From positions 1-64,000 of the forward strand of contig JAAFIR010000010.1 of the NCBI GenBank assembly GCA_013297885.1: DNA of 64,000 nucleotides. Direction: 5' to 3'. The notes beneath the pieces were generated by a model. The model worked only from the letters and a program-made list of their open reading frames with translations. It searched no databases and was not told the DNA's origin. Positions 44,200 through 54,148 of the stretch are shown here, in pieces. Both the position numbers and the translations under genes were made by a program. Position 1 is the stretch's first letter, and every line of letters begins with the position of its first letter. The DNA comes from Leptospirales bacterium (lineage in GTDB: Bacteria; Spirochaetota; Leptospiria; Leptospirales; Leptospiraceae).

Positions 44200-45141
44200 T
44201 TATTTCTTTATTTCTTTTTGGTCTTTAACTTCTTTAGTTGACTTAGTTGGGGTTAGAGTTTCAAGTTCATCTTCAGAAGTTTTTTTTACTACATCAAATT
44301 TACAAAGTTTCATATAGTCTGCTTTTTCATTTTCTTTTAAAACAATTCCGTTTGAAATAAACTTGATTGTTTTCTTTTCTACACGTTTGAATTGATTAGA
44401 ATCTTTTCCATAGGACAAATCTGCAAATCTAAGCATATGACAATTTTTATTAAACTTATTATCATTTAACATCGCTTCTTTTCTATATTTAATAGCTAAC
44501 CTTTCTTCAGACTCATAACAAATTGCTAATAGTTTATGTGGTTCAGCTTCTTTAGAATATTGTTCACCAAGTCCAATATACATAGCTAAAACTTCAGCAG
44601 CTTGGTTATAATTTTTTAATCGAATTTGGTGTTTTGTATATTCACGATAGATACTTGCTTTGAGATCTATAAAAACTGGAGAAGTTATTGTAGCTGGGTT
44701 TTCAATTTTATCGAGTGCATGCATTGCTTTAACTAATTCAACAACAGATTTTTTTCTTCCATCTAGTGATAGCCTTCTGTATTCTTTTTCTTGATTAGAT
44801 TCACGAGCTTTTTTTTGCCATTCAAATTTATCTTTTGTTTTGGCTTCTTTTTCTTTTTGGTCTTCTTCTTTTTTTTCTTTAATTAGCTTTTCGGTTTGTT
44901 TAAATTCAGTAAGTGAGGAATTAAAAAAATTTCTTGCCTCTTCCAATCTCATTTTGGTGTTTTCTTCACTGAGTTCGTCAATGATTTTGATATCTTGAAA
45001 TGCTTCTACTTCATCTGATTCTTTTCCCCAAGAACCTTCAGCTTTTTTTGGATCTTGTAGGATTAATTCAATCTTGTCGTCTTGTTTTGTCTCAGAAAAA
45101 AGAATTATGGTTAATAAAAAAAAATAAAAAAATGACTTCAT
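44200..45141 (-). CDS. Exported coiled-coil and TPR-like protein, possibly FcpA-like
   Basis: 313 residues. Signal peptide about 1-18 (ends LFSETKQ). Residues 60-115 are a highly charged coiled coil (LIKEKKEEDQKEKEAKTKDK). Residues 120-240 form paired helices like TPR repeats (AMHALDKIENPA, LKNYNQAAEVLAMYIGLG, LLAICYESEERLAIKY). The lysine-rich C-terminus is disordered. The layout resembles what I recall of the Leptospira flagellar-coiling protein FcpA, which would fit with FlaA1 and FlaA2 here, but I cannot confirm the homology from sequence alone. Confidence 0.5.
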   Translation of the reverse strand: MKSFFYFFLLTIILFSETKQDDKIELILQDPKKAEGSWGKESDEVEAFQDIKIIDELSEENTKMRLEEARNFFNSSLTEFKQTEKLIKEKKEEDQKEKEAKTKDKFEWQKKARESNQEKEYRRLSLDGRKKSVVELVKAMHALDKIENPATITSPVFIDLKASIYREYTKHQIRLKNYNQAAEVLAMYIGLGEQYSKEAEPHKLLAICYESEERLAIKYRKEAMLNDNKFNKNCHMLRFADLSYGKDSNQFKRVEKKTIKFISNGIVLKENEKADYMKLCKFDVVKKTSEDELETLTPTKSTKEVKDQKEIKK

Positions 45142-45473
45142 AGAATTAATATCGGAAAACTTAATTTTTTACTTAATCCTCTATTTAAAAAGTTTCTCGG
45201 TAGATTAATCATTTAAACAGATTAAAAAAAGAAGCTTGATTTTCTAAAAAAACTACAACCACCTTTTTTTGAGGTTTTGTCACATTAACAAGACTAACTT
45301 TGGTATTTGAGCAATTTGCTCATAATCCCTATCTAAGATTTTTTTTAAAAAGCAAAAATTTTAGAAATCATATCACTGTATTCTGTAATTCCTTAATTAA
45401 AACTTGTTTTTAATTAAAACGTAAAAATAGAAATCTTTTTTTTATTGCAATTCTATTTAAAAAAGAAACTTTA
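45142..45473. other. Divergent intergenic region
   Basis: 332 bases between two divergent genes, so it must hold both promoters. I see a hairpin TGAGCA-ATT-TGCTCA (45318-45332) and a direct repeat TTAATTAAAAC (near 45393 and 45410), but no repeat-family boxes or RNA gene. Confidence 0.4.
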
Positions 45474-48032
45474 ATGGTGATGAAGTTAAGAACTAAAATT
45501 ACACTAATCACAATCGTTACTGTTTTTGCATTATTCATGTTAGCAATGATAATTAACACTTTAATTTTTTATAATGAAGCAAAAGAATTTAGAGAATCAG
45601 AAATTAAAAGTTCCTTTAATTTTTTTTTAGAAAAAGTGAACTTTGCAACCTTAAGCACAGAATCTATTGGCTTTGATATTGCTCGTGCAGGTGAGCTGAT
45701 TTATAAATATAAAAATGGAACAGATTCAAAAAAAGAATTAGAATCTTATTTACAATCCAGAATGGTTCGTGAAAAATCTGTTCTGGGAGCAGGGTTTTGG
45801 TTTGAACCAAATTCTTTTGGTGAAAAATATATGGGACCGTATATTTCTTGGGATAAAGAAAATTTAAAAATCACTTGGGAATATTCTAATAATAAATATG
45901 ATTACCATAATCAAACATACTATCGTTTGGCGATACCACAAGGAATAGATAGAAACAGTAAACGTGAAAAAGATTTTTATTTAGTTCCGCCATATATGGA
46001 TAAAATTGCAGATAAAGAATTTTTATTTATCACACTTTCTAGTTTGATGTATGACTCATTCGGAAAAATTTTAGGAATTACAACTGTAGATTGGACTTTA
46101 GAAGATTTAACAAAATTATTAAGTCAATTTCAAATTACAAAAAATTCATATGTAACACTTTCAGAAATAAGCTCTTCAAAAATCATTTTTCACCCCGATA
46201 AAAATTTTATCCTCCAAGATATGAAAACTCTTACTTGGACAAAAAAAATTGATTTTTCAAAACTTAAAACAAATGAAATTCAATTATTTGAAAAAATAAA
46301 AATAAATAATGAATATTATGATATTTATTATACATTAACTAGTTCAAATTTTTTATTAGCTGCAATAATTAATACAAAAGAGGCCTATTCTATAGTTGGT
46401 GGAATTGTAATGAGAAATTTTTTTCTAAGTTTTGTAACTTTAACTTTAATAGGAATATTTATTTTTTTTGTAGTAGATTTAAGCATAAAACCTTTAGCAA
46501 AAATCATTTTTGTATTAAGAGGAATTGCAAATGGAGATGTAGCATTAAGTGAAAGAATTTTAATTAAATCTAAAGATGAGTTTGGGGAATTAGCAAATTC
46601 ATTTAACCAAATGGCATCTACAATTGAAACTCAAACAAAAGAAATTAAAGAATATTCAGAAAACTTAGAAGATAAAGTTAAAGTTAGAACTAATCAATTA
46701 AATTTAAGTTTAGATGAAGTTACAAAATTAAAAAAACAACAAGATGGAGATTATTTTTTAACTTCATTACTTTTAGATCCATTAGGAAAAATTAATATTC
46801 CTAACAGCGAAAATATTAAAATTGAATCTTTATTAAAACAAAAAAAGACTTTTGAGTTTAAAAATAAAATCCACTCGATTGGTGGAGATTTAAATGTAGT
46901 TGATGAAATTAATTTAAAAGGGAAATATTATACTGTTATTCTTAACGGTGATGCAATGGGGAAATCAATACAAGGTGCTGGTGGAGCATTGATACTTGGT
47001 TCTGTTTTTTCGGCAATTAAAGATAGAACTAATTCAATTCAAACAATTCGAGATCAAAATCCTGAACGGTGGTTAAAAAATACTTTTATTGAACTTCATA
47101 AAACTTTTACTTCATTTGATGGAAGTATGTTGGTTTCAATTGTAATTGCACTTTTGGATAACGAGTCTGGGGTATTATTTTTAATTAACGCTGAACATCC
47201 TAAAACAGTATTATATCGTGATGAAAAAGCTAGTTTTTTAGAAGACAATTTTATGTTACATAAACTTGGAATGCAAGTAGATGGCTCAAAAGGAAATATA
47301 TATATTCGAACTTACCAATTAAAAGAAAATGATTCAGTTTTTATAGGCTCAGATGGTCGAGATGATATTCAAATTGGAGAAACTGATTCAGGAGAAAGAA
47401 TCATCAATGAAGATGAATTTTATTTTTTAAGAAAAATTGAAGAAGGTGGAGGTAATTTAGAAAAAATATTAAGTTTGTTAACTAAAAATGCTCAATTAAC
47501 TGATGATTTTTCAGTAATAAAAGTTCAATTCTTTGGTAAAAATCTGGTTCGGATTTCAAAAGAAGATGCTGAGAGAATTGATCTTAAATTAAAACAAGCA
47601 AAAGAATTTGAAATTGAAAAAAAGTATTCTGAAAGTTTTAAAATATACCAATCTATTTTACTAATACAAAAAAATCATACTATTGCTTTAAAAGAATTGG
47701 TTAAAATTAGTATCAATTTAAAACTTTACGAAAAAGCTATTGAATTTGCCGATACTTATATTGCTTTAAGACCAATTGATACTGATGTAGTTTATGCTAA
47801 ATCTCATGTATTAAAAAAATTAAATCGTAAAGATGAATCAATTGATTTAGCTGAGTTAACTAGATTAAGAGATCCGAAAAGTATTAAGTATCTATCTCAT
47901 CTGATAGAACTTTATATTGGGGTTAATAATTTTAGAGCAAAAAAACTTTTAGAAGAAGCTTTAGATATAGAACCAAATAATTTAAAACTTCTTAATCTAA
48001 AAGAATCGATTAAAAGTATGGATTTGATATGA
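45474..48032 (+). CDS. Cache-HAMP-PP2C phosphatase with C-terminal TPRs, paralogue 1
   Basis: 852 residues. Membrane helix 1 (about 10-30), an extracytoplasmic dCache sensor (about 35-300, with GAGFWFEPNSFGEKYMGPY and TVDWTLEDL), helix 2 (about 310-340), HAMP (KSKDEFGELANSFNQMASTI near 365), a coiled coil, then a PP2C/SpoIIE domain: IGGDLNVVDEI, GDAMGKSIQGAGGALILGS, INAEHPKTVLYRD, VFIGSDGRDDI and TDDFSVIKVQF. TPR-like helices fill the last 150 residues. It probably dephosphorylates an anti-anti-sigma protein in response to an external ligand. Start at 45474 or the ATG two codons later. Confidence 0.85.
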   Translation: MVMKLRTKITLITIVTVFALFMLAMIINTLIFYNEAKEFRESEIKSSFNFFLEKVNFATLSTESIGFDIARAGELIYKYKNGTDSKKELESYLQSRMVREKSVLGAGFWFEPNSFGEKYMGPYISWDKENLKITWEYSNNKYDYHNQTYYRLAIPQGIDRNSKREKDFYLVPPYMDKIADKEFLFITLSSLMYDSFGKILGITTVDWTLEDLTKLLSQFQITKNSYVTLSEISSSKIIFHPDKNFILQDMKTLTWTKKIDFSKLKTNEIQLFEKIKINNEYYDIYYTLTSSNFLLAAIINTKEAYSIVGGIVMRNFFLSFVTLTLIGIFIFFVVDLSIKPLAKIIFVLRGIANGDVALSERILIKSKDEFGELANSFNQMASTIETQTKEIKEYSENLEDKVKVRTNQLNLSLDEVTKLKKQQDGDYFLTSLLLDPLGKINIPNSENIKIESLLKQKKTFEFKNKIHSIGGDLNVVDEINLKGKYYTVILNGDAMGKSIQGAGGALILGSVFSAIKDRTNSIQTIRDQNPERWLKNTFIELHKTFTSFDGSMLVSIVIALLDNESGVLFLINAEHPKTVLYRDEKASFLEDNFMLHKLGMQVDGSKGNIYIRTYQLKENDSVFIGSDGRDDIQIGETDSGERIINEDEFYFLRKIEEGGGNLEKILSLLTKNAQLTDDFSVIKVQFFGKNLVRISKEDAERIDLKLKQAKEFEIEKKYSESFKIYQSILLIQKNHTIALKELVKISINLKLYEKAIEFADTYIALRPIDTDVVYAKSHVLKKLNRKDESIDLAELTRLRDPKSIKYLSHLIELYIGVNNFRAKKLLEEALDIEPNNLKLLNLKESIKSMDLI

Positions 48033-50488
48033 GACTAAGAACTAAGATTACAGTTGCTACCACTATTTGTTTGTTTATATTATTTTTAATTATCATGAGT
48101 TTTAACACATATACTTTTTATCAAGAAGCAAAAAATTTTAGAACAAAAGAAATCGAATCAAATATAAATAATTATAAATCTGAAATTGAAAAATTAATTG
48201 GTTCTGCAACTAAGCTTGGAAAAGAAGTTTCTAATTTAGGAGAAAATTTATATTATTTCAAAACTATAAGTACATTTAATTTTAAAGAAATATTACCGCT
48301 AGAATTAAATGAAAGAGTAAAGGAATATCCTGAAATTTTGGGAGCTGGAATTTGGTTTGAACCAAACTTAACTGGTGAAAAATTTTTTGGTCCATATTCA
48401 GCTTGGTTAGAGGGAAAAAATAATATTACTTGGGAATATTCAAACGAAAAATATAATTATTTTTCTAAAGACTGGTACAGACTTGCAATACCTGATACTT
48501 GGAATCGAAAACAAAAAAGAGAAAATTTAGTTTACAGACTTTCTCCTTATGTGGATGATTTGGATGGTATAAAAACAGTATTTTTAACTTTTTCAACTTT
48601 GATGTATTCCAAACAAAATGAAATTCTTGGAGTTTCAACAGTTGATATTGGATTAAACAATTTAAAAAAACTTCTCAGTGAATTTAAAGTTACTGAAAAT
48701 TCATTTGTAATCTTAGTTGATAAATATTCTGGAAAATTAATTTTTCATCCAAAAGAAGAAAATCTTTTATCTAATTATAAAGACATTCCTTATTTAACTG
48801 ATCAAAAAATCGATTCTGAAATTCGAGCAGAGTTTGATGTTGGGTTAAATAATCAAAAATATAAATTAATTTCAATTCCAACAAAATATTCATTTATCAT
48901 TTATGCAATGGTAAACCAAAATGAAGCTTATTCAGTTATGTATAAATTGATTTTAAGGAATTTATTAATTGGAGTTATTTCCTTAATTTTAATTGCATTT
49001 ATAATTTTTAGCTTAGTGAAAGAAAGTACAAAACCTCTGGAAGAAATTATTCAATTACTCAGAGATATTTCTTCAGGAAAAAAAAATATTAATGAAAAAA
49101 TTAAAATCAAAACAGAAGATGAGTTTGGAGAATTAGCTAAAACATATAATGATATGTCTTTTACCATTGATAAACAAAATCAAGAAATTAAAGATCATAA
49201 TGAAAAATTGGAAGAAAAAGTTGCAAATAGAACTGCACAATTAAATAAAACACTTGAAGAAATCACTTCCTTAAAAACAAAACAAGATGGTGATTATTAT
49301 TTAACTTCTCTTTTACTAGATCCATTAGGAAAAAAATCTGTTAATAGTGGAAATATAGATATAAATTATAGAGTGATTCAAAAGAAAAAATTTAACTTTA
49401 AAAAATACAATAAAGAAATTGGTGGAGATTTATGTACTGCTTCTGAAATTATTCTTCAAGGAAAAACTTTTACAGTTTTTTTAAATGCAGATGCCATGGG
49501 AAAATCTATCCAAGGTGCTGGTGGGGCTTTAATATTAGGTTCAGTGTTTAATGCAATTGTACAAAGAACAATGTTTAATGAAGAAATTCAAAAAGAAACA
49601 CCTGAAAAATGGTTAAAAAAATCTTTTTTAGAACTTCATAAAACTTTCGAAACTTTTGATGGTTCAATGTTAGTATCAGTTGTTATCTCTTTATTGGATA
49701 ATTACACTGGACTGGTATATTTTGTAAATGCTGAACATCCAACAACAGTGTTGTATCGTGATGGGAAAGCTGAATTTTTAAATCCAAAAAATCTATATAT
49801 GAAACTTGGTGTTTCAAGTCATGTCAAAAGCACTATATATGTAGAAACTTTTCAATTACTTAAAGGAGATATTTTAATTTTAGGTTCAGATGGAAGAGAT
49901 GATATTCTAAATTCTGAAACTAAAATGATGAATGAAGATGAAACTAAATTTTTAAAAATTGTTGAAAAGTCTGGGACTGATTTAGATAAAATGATTTCTT
50001 ATTTGCAAGAGTCTGGAGAAATTTCTGATGATTTATCTTTATTGAGATTAGAATATAAATGGAATCAATTTGATGAAAAAATATTAACCGAAGATGAGTT
50101 AAATAAAATTGAAGAAGCTAAGTTAGCAAGTTCAAGAAATGAATTTGAAAAAGCAATTTTTATTTTAAATCAAATTCCAAATTCACCAACTTTATTAAAA
50201 GAAAAAATTCAAGTTTATTTAAATACAAAAAGTCATTTAAAAATTATAGAACTTTGTGAAGAATATTTAAATTTTAAACCAGATGATGAAGAAATTATAA
50301 ATGAGCTTTCAATTTCTTACAAAGTTTTAAAAAAACTTTCCAAAGCATATTCAATATCTGAAAAACTCTGGATACGAAATTCAAATAATATTAATTTCTT
50401 AACTAATTTTTCAGAAATTAATGATTTGATGGGAAATAAGAATAAAAAAGATTTAATTGACTATAAGATTAATCAGTTAAATTCTTAA
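48029..50488 (+). CDS. Cache-HAMP-PP2C phosphatase with C-terminal TPRs, paralogue 2
   Basis: 819 residues, the same architecture as the preceding gene and clearly a tandem duplicate: LRTKITVATTI start, GAGIWFEPNLTGEKFFGPY in the Cache, KTEDEFGELAKTYNDMS in HAMP, EIGGDLCTASEI, DAMGKSIQGAGGALILGS, VNAEHPTTVLYRDGK and ILGSDGRDDI in the phosphatase. The metal-binding aspartates are kept. It overlaps paralogue 1 by four bases (ATGA), so both are made from one mRNA. The sensor domains differ most, as expected if they detect different ligands. Confidence 0.85.
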   Translation: MRLRTKITVATTICLFILFLIIMSFNTYTFYQEAKNFRTKEIESNINNYKSEIEKLIGSATKLGKEVSNLGENLYYFKTISTFNFKEILPLELNERVKEYPEILGAGIWFEPNLTGEKFFGPYSAWLEGKNNITWEYSNEKYNYFSKDWYRLAIPDTWNRKQKRENLVYRLSPYVDDLDGIKTVFLTFSTLMYSKQNEILGVSTVDIGLNNLKKLLSEFKVTENSFVILVDKYSGKLIFHPKEENLLSNYKDIPYLTDQKIDSEIRAEFDVGLNNQKYKLISIPTKYSFIIYAMVNQNEAYSVMYKLILRNLLIGVISLILIAFIIFSLVKESTKPLEEIIQLLRDISSGKKNINEKIKIKTEDEFGELAKTYNDMSFTIDKQNQEIKDHNEKLEEKVANRTAQLNKTLEEITSLKTKQDGDYYLTSLLLDPLGKKSVNSGNIDINYRVIQKKKFNFKKYNKEIGGDLCTASEIILQGKTFTVFLNADAMGKSIQGAGGALILGSVFNAIVQRTMFNEEIQKETPEKWLKKSFLELHKTFETFDGSMLVSVVISLLDNYTGLVYFVNAEHPTTVLYRDGKAEFLNPKNLYMKLGVSSHVKSTIYVETFQLLKGDILILGSDGRDDILNSETKMMNEDETKFLKIVEKSGTDLDKMISYLQESGEISDDLSLLRLEYKWNQFDEKILTEDELNKIEEAKLASSRNEFEKAIFILNQIPNSPTLLKEKIQVYLNTKSHLKIIELCEEYLNFKPDDEEIINELSISYKVLKKLSKAYSISEKLWIRNSNNINFLTNFSEINDLMGNKNKKDLIDYKINQLNS

Positions 50489-50599
50489 ATTAAAAAGTCA
50501 ATATTCGCTTTTTTTTAAAAAAACATTTAATTTTGAATCATAATTGAATTCTACTAATTTCAAATTGACTAATCATCTTATTCTTAAAGATTTATCAAA

Positions 50600-53149
50600 A
50601 TGGCAGATAAAGCAAAATTACTTTCCAATTTCCGAATTAAATTTTGGATAATTGCAGATTTTTTACCTGTTGGATTTTTAGTTCCAGCAGTAGTTACATT
50701 TATATTATATTTTAATGATTTAACAAAAGATCAAATCAATGTAATTTATTTTATAGCAACTTCAACTACATTATTTGTAAACGGAATTTATTTTTTTGTA
50801 AAAAATAATCAATTAAAAAAAATCGAAAATTTTTTTGATAAAATTTTAAATAACCAAACTTTTTCAGAAGAAGAATATGAAAAAGTAAAAACTTATTTGT
50901 TCCAGCTTCCATTTGCAGAGATTAGATCAGTCCCAATTAGATGGTTAATCGGTTTTTTGGGAGTTTATTTTGGATTAAAAACTTTATCTGAAACAACTAC
51001 TCATTTAATTATAAATATTTTTTTTGGATTAATTGTTTGTACTTTATTTCAAATGGTTTTTGCATTTTCATATTTAGATTTAAAAATTAGGAAAATTTCT
51101 TCAACTGGAATATTTGATAAAATTACTGAATCAGATAAATTACTTAAAAAACCTTTTTTTGCATCACTAGCTTTTCAGACTTTTAGTTTATTTGGAATAC
51201 TTGTTTCCATAATTTTACTTTTTAATTTTAATTTGAATATTTTTACTTTAAAAGATTCTTATGTAAATCAAATGAATAATTTAAATGAATCAAATTTACA
51301 ATCATTAGAAAAGTTTTATTTTCGAGCTGAAACAGAAATCACCCAGTTTACTTCTGCACTAAATACAATTAAATTAACTGATCAAAAAAGATGGCTTGAA
51401 TTAGATTCAGATTTGTCAGAATATTATAGTAATGGAAATTCTGCATTTGAAAATAATTTTGTTGCTAGCACTGAAACTGATGAATATAAAATTATCTCAA
51501 CAGGTTTACCAAATCGAGCTGGAATTGGTTTTTCATTAAAAAATGTTCCTGAAGCATATGAAAATATTAAAATTAACTTAGAAGGAAAAATAGCTTTTAG
51601 TAAAGTGCATCTTTCTCCTGTGACAAAAGTTCCTGTTGTTTTATTAACAATGCCAATTTTTTCGAAAGGGAAAATAATTGCTATTGCAGGTTTTCCATTT
51701 AAAGTTGGTGAGTATACTTTTGATTTGATTAAAAATGTTGTATTAGGAAAAAATGGTTATCCACAAATTATTTCAAAAGAATTAATTTGTATAGCAAATA
51801 AAGATAAATCTCTAATTATGTATGATTATAAAAAAGATAATTTTGCAGACAACTTAGTAAAAGCAAATGATTTAGAATTGATCAACTTCATCCACAACCA
51901 TGATTCAAAATTTATGATAAAAAAAACAAGTTCTAAATATGATTTTATAGTTTTGTCCACTTTACCACTTGAAGATGTTCATAATCCGGTAATACAAACT
52001 GCTATAAAAGGACTTTTAATTTCAATAATTTGTCTATTTTTAATTGCAGTATTTTTTTATTTCACATTCCAAAGAAAATTTTTATATTTAACAGATTCTG
52101 CTTTAAAAGTTTCTCAAATGTCAAAAGGAAATTTGCAACAAGAAATTAACATTACTTCAAATGATGAAATTGGTAATATACAAAAAAATTTAAAAGAGTT
52201 TAATCGAATTTTAAAAGAAGTAGTAAAAAATGATAGTCAAGTTTCAGAAAATTTAATTCATTCTACTGATTTAATGCAAATAAAACTAAATGAAATAAAT
52301 ATTAATGCAAATAAACAAGTAGATTCTTCAGAAAAAATTTCTACCTCGGTTAATAAAATTTTACAGAACACAGAATCTGTGAACGAAGAAGTTGGAAGTC
52401 AATTTCAAAGTTTAGAAAAACTATCTATAAATATGGATAGTTTAACTGATGGATTAAAAAAAGTACAAAAAGATATTTCAGATTCATCAATCAAAGTTTC
52501 TTTAATTGTAACAGATGCTGCTATTGGACAAAACTCACTAGATCAAATGGGTGAGAGCATGAAAAAAATAAATGATAGTTCCAAAAAAATTAATTCTGTG
52601 ATGGAGATTATTACTAATATTTCTGATCAAATCAATTTACTTGCATTAAATGCTTCTATTGAAGCAGCAAGAGCTGGAGAACATGGAAGAGGTTTTGCAG
52701 TTGTTGCAGATGAAGTTGGTAAACTTGCAGATAAGACTTCCATTAGCATTAAAGATATCACAAGTTTAGTTAAACAAAATGATAAAGAAATTAATCATGG
52801 TACAATTTTAATCGAAAGCACGATTAAACTAATTCAAAAAATTATTGATAATATTTCTACATTTGAACTTATGATAAAAAATTTTAATCACCAAGTGAAT
52901 AATCAATCAGAAGTAAACCAAACAGTTAATATTGAAACTAAAGAACTAAAAAAGATTTCTGAAAAAATTAAAGTTTCAATGAGTGAACAATTAAAATCTA
53001 TAAATGAAATTACAAATTCAATTAATGAAATTTTAGATTTAAGTGTTGAAAATAAAACTTCTGTTTTGAAAGTTTCAAAATCTTCAGAGGATTTAAAAGA
53101 GCAATCAGACTTATTAAAAGAACAAATTTCATTTTTTAAAATAAAATAA
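50600..53149 (+). CDS. Methyl-accepting chemotaxis protein, large
   Basis: 849 residues. Four hydrophobic helices near the N-terminus (about 15-35, 42-62, 110-150) and one near 190-215, then an extracytoplasmic Cache-like sensor (about 220-465, with [16 protein letters not shown]), another helix (about 470-495), HAMP ([20 protein letters not shown]) and a signalling domain. The tip reads [18 protein letters not shown], then [19 protein letters not shown]. The doubled membrane module before the Cache domain is unusual. It probably belongs with the two PP2C genes upstream (112-base gap). Confidence 0.87.
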   Translation: MADKAKLLSNFRIKFWIIADFLPVGFLVPAVVTFILYFNDLTKDQINVIYFIATSTTLFVNGIYFFVKNNQLKKIENFFDKILNNQTFSEEEYEKVKTYLFQLPFAEIRSVPIRWLIGFLGVYFGLKTLSETTTHLIINIFFGLIVCTLFQMVFAFSYLDLKIRKISSTGIFDKITESDKLLKKPFFASLAFQTFSLFGILVSIILLFNFNLNIFTLKDSYVNQMNNLNESNLQSLEKFYFRAETEITQFTSALNTIKLTDQKRWLELDSDLSEYYSNGNSAFENNFVASTETDEYKIISTGLPNRAGIGFSLKNVPEAYENIKINLEGKIAFSKVHLSPVTKVPVVLLTMPIFSKGKIIAIAGFPFKVGEYTFDLIKNVVLGKNGYPQIISKELICIANKDKSLIMYDYKKDNFADNLVKANDLELINFIHNHDSKFMIKKTSSKYDFIVLSTLPLEDVHNPVIQTAIKGLLISIICLFLIAVFFYFTFQRKFLYLTDSALKVSQMSKGNLQQEINITSNDEIGNIQKNLKEFNRILKEVVKNDSQVSENLIHSTDLMQIKLNEININANKQVDSSEKISTSVNKILQNTESVNEEVGSQFQSLEKLSINMDSLTDGLKKVQKDISDSSIKVSLIVTDAAIGQNSLDQMGESMKKINDSSKKINSVMEIITNISDQINLLALNASIEAARAGEHGRGFAVVADEVGKLADKTSISIKDITSLVKQNDKEINHGTILIESTIKLIQKIIDNISTFELMIKNFNHQVNNQSEVNQTVNIETKELKKISEKIKVSMSEQLKSINEITNSINEILDLSVENKTSVLKVSKSSEDLKEQSDLLKEQISFFKIK

Positions 53150-53342
53150 TTTTTTTAAAAGTTCAAATAAAATACTTTTTTTACTTCATTTACAGATATT
53201 TTTCAGAAAGCAACTTCGTTTTTAGAATTAGCAAATTTCATTGCTAGATTTTTTTTGGCTAACCAATATTTGTAAATAAAACTGTGTAAAACTAATAAAT
53301 TTTACATTCTTAATTTTCTCACTCCACCCATTCTTTTCTATT

Positions 53343-53392
53343 GCTAAAAAATCATCATTTTTTTAGCGAAGTTGAAAAGAACAATTCGCCCA
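53343..53392 (-). repeat. Structured intergenic repeat, copy C10 (remnant)
   Basis: GCGAA (53366-53370) and TTCGC (53385-53389) are the P1 strands, with TTGAAAAGAAC between them as the remains of boxes C' and B'. A hairpin GCTAAAAAA/TTTTTTAGC (53343-53351/53359-53367) overlaps the left strand. P2 and P4 are gone. The rest of the 414-base space (53150-53563) is AT-rich and shows only a short hairpin TAGCAA/TTGCTA (53229-53246). Confidence 0.5.
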
Positions 53393-53563
53393 AAAATAAA
53401 CTATTAAAAAAATGATTTATTTAAAGCAAAAAACTAATCCGTTTGTAAATATTTTCAAAATTAAAATTCTAAATTCATAAATTATTGTTTTTGTTTAGGA
53501 CTAAAAATAATAAATGCTTTAGAATTTACCAGCAATAAAACGATAAGTTAATTAGGAATAAAA

Positions 53564-53815
53564 ATGAATAATGATCTAGATGAATTAATTTCCAAAATGA
53601 ATGAAGATTTGGAGAATGTTCACAAAACTCTTCAGAAAGCTAGATTTAAAGAAAGTTCCAATTCTAAAACGAAACAAGAAGCATTGATGTATATTGAAAA
53701 AGCTGAAAAAGTAATTGAACAAGCTGAATCTGGAAAAATTAATTTATCAGATGAACAAGTGGATCGAATCAAAGAAACTTTACAAAAAATTCTTCAATTA
53801 TTTAGATACACCTGA
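53564..53815 (+). CDS. Small coiled-coil protein
   Basis: 83 residues, almost entirely helical and charged: MNNDLDELISKMNEDLENV, then KQEALMYIEKAEKVIEQAES, ending KILQLFRYT. Heptad spacing of Leu/Ile/Val suggests an oligomerising coiled coil. No signal peptide or known domain. AATTAGGAATAAAA precedes the ATG. It overlaps the convergent lipoprotein gene by 18 bases at the 3' ends. Confidence 0.55.
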   Translation: MNNDLDELISKMNEDLENVHKTLQKARFKESSNSKTKQEALMYIEKAEKVIEQAESGKINLSDEQVDRIKETLQKILQLFRYT

Positions 53816-54148
53816 AGTTAATTTTTTAATTCTAGACCAAAGTGATACTCTCGGTCCTTTTTTTCTAATATAAATTTTTATATCTTGGTCTTTTCTGATT
53901 TGAACTCTATGCTCACTTAATACTTCAAGCATAAAAGAATTTGCGTCCAAATTAAATTCATACTGGACACGTGAAATTTGACCAAGCAAAAGTTCTTTTT
54001 TGTCTAAAACTAATTTTTTTTCTCTGAAATCGACTTCAATACATTCAGAAACTTCTTGCATGGGAACACAAAATTCTCCTTTATCGGGATAACGATTTTG
54101 AAGATCACAATTTACTAAAACCAAAAATACTAGAAAAACAAATTTCAT
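53798..54148 (-). CDS. Small predicted lipoprotein
   Basis: 116 residues. MKFVFLVFLVLVNCDLQ is a lipoprotein signal with cysteine at 14. The mature part has two more cysteines (FCVPMQEVSECIEV), a beta-rich middle (KLVLDKKELLLGQISRVQYE) and a basic C-terminus. No family recognised. The next gene upstream on the same strand ends at 54149, the base after this gene's first base, so the two are probably co-transcribed. Confidence 0.6.
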   Translation of the reverse strand: MKFVFLVFLVLVNCDLQNRYPDKGEFCVPMQEVSECIEVDFREKKLVLDKKELLLGQISRVQYEFNLDANSFMLEVLSEHRVQIRKDQDIKIYIRKKGPRVSLWSRIKKLTSGVSK

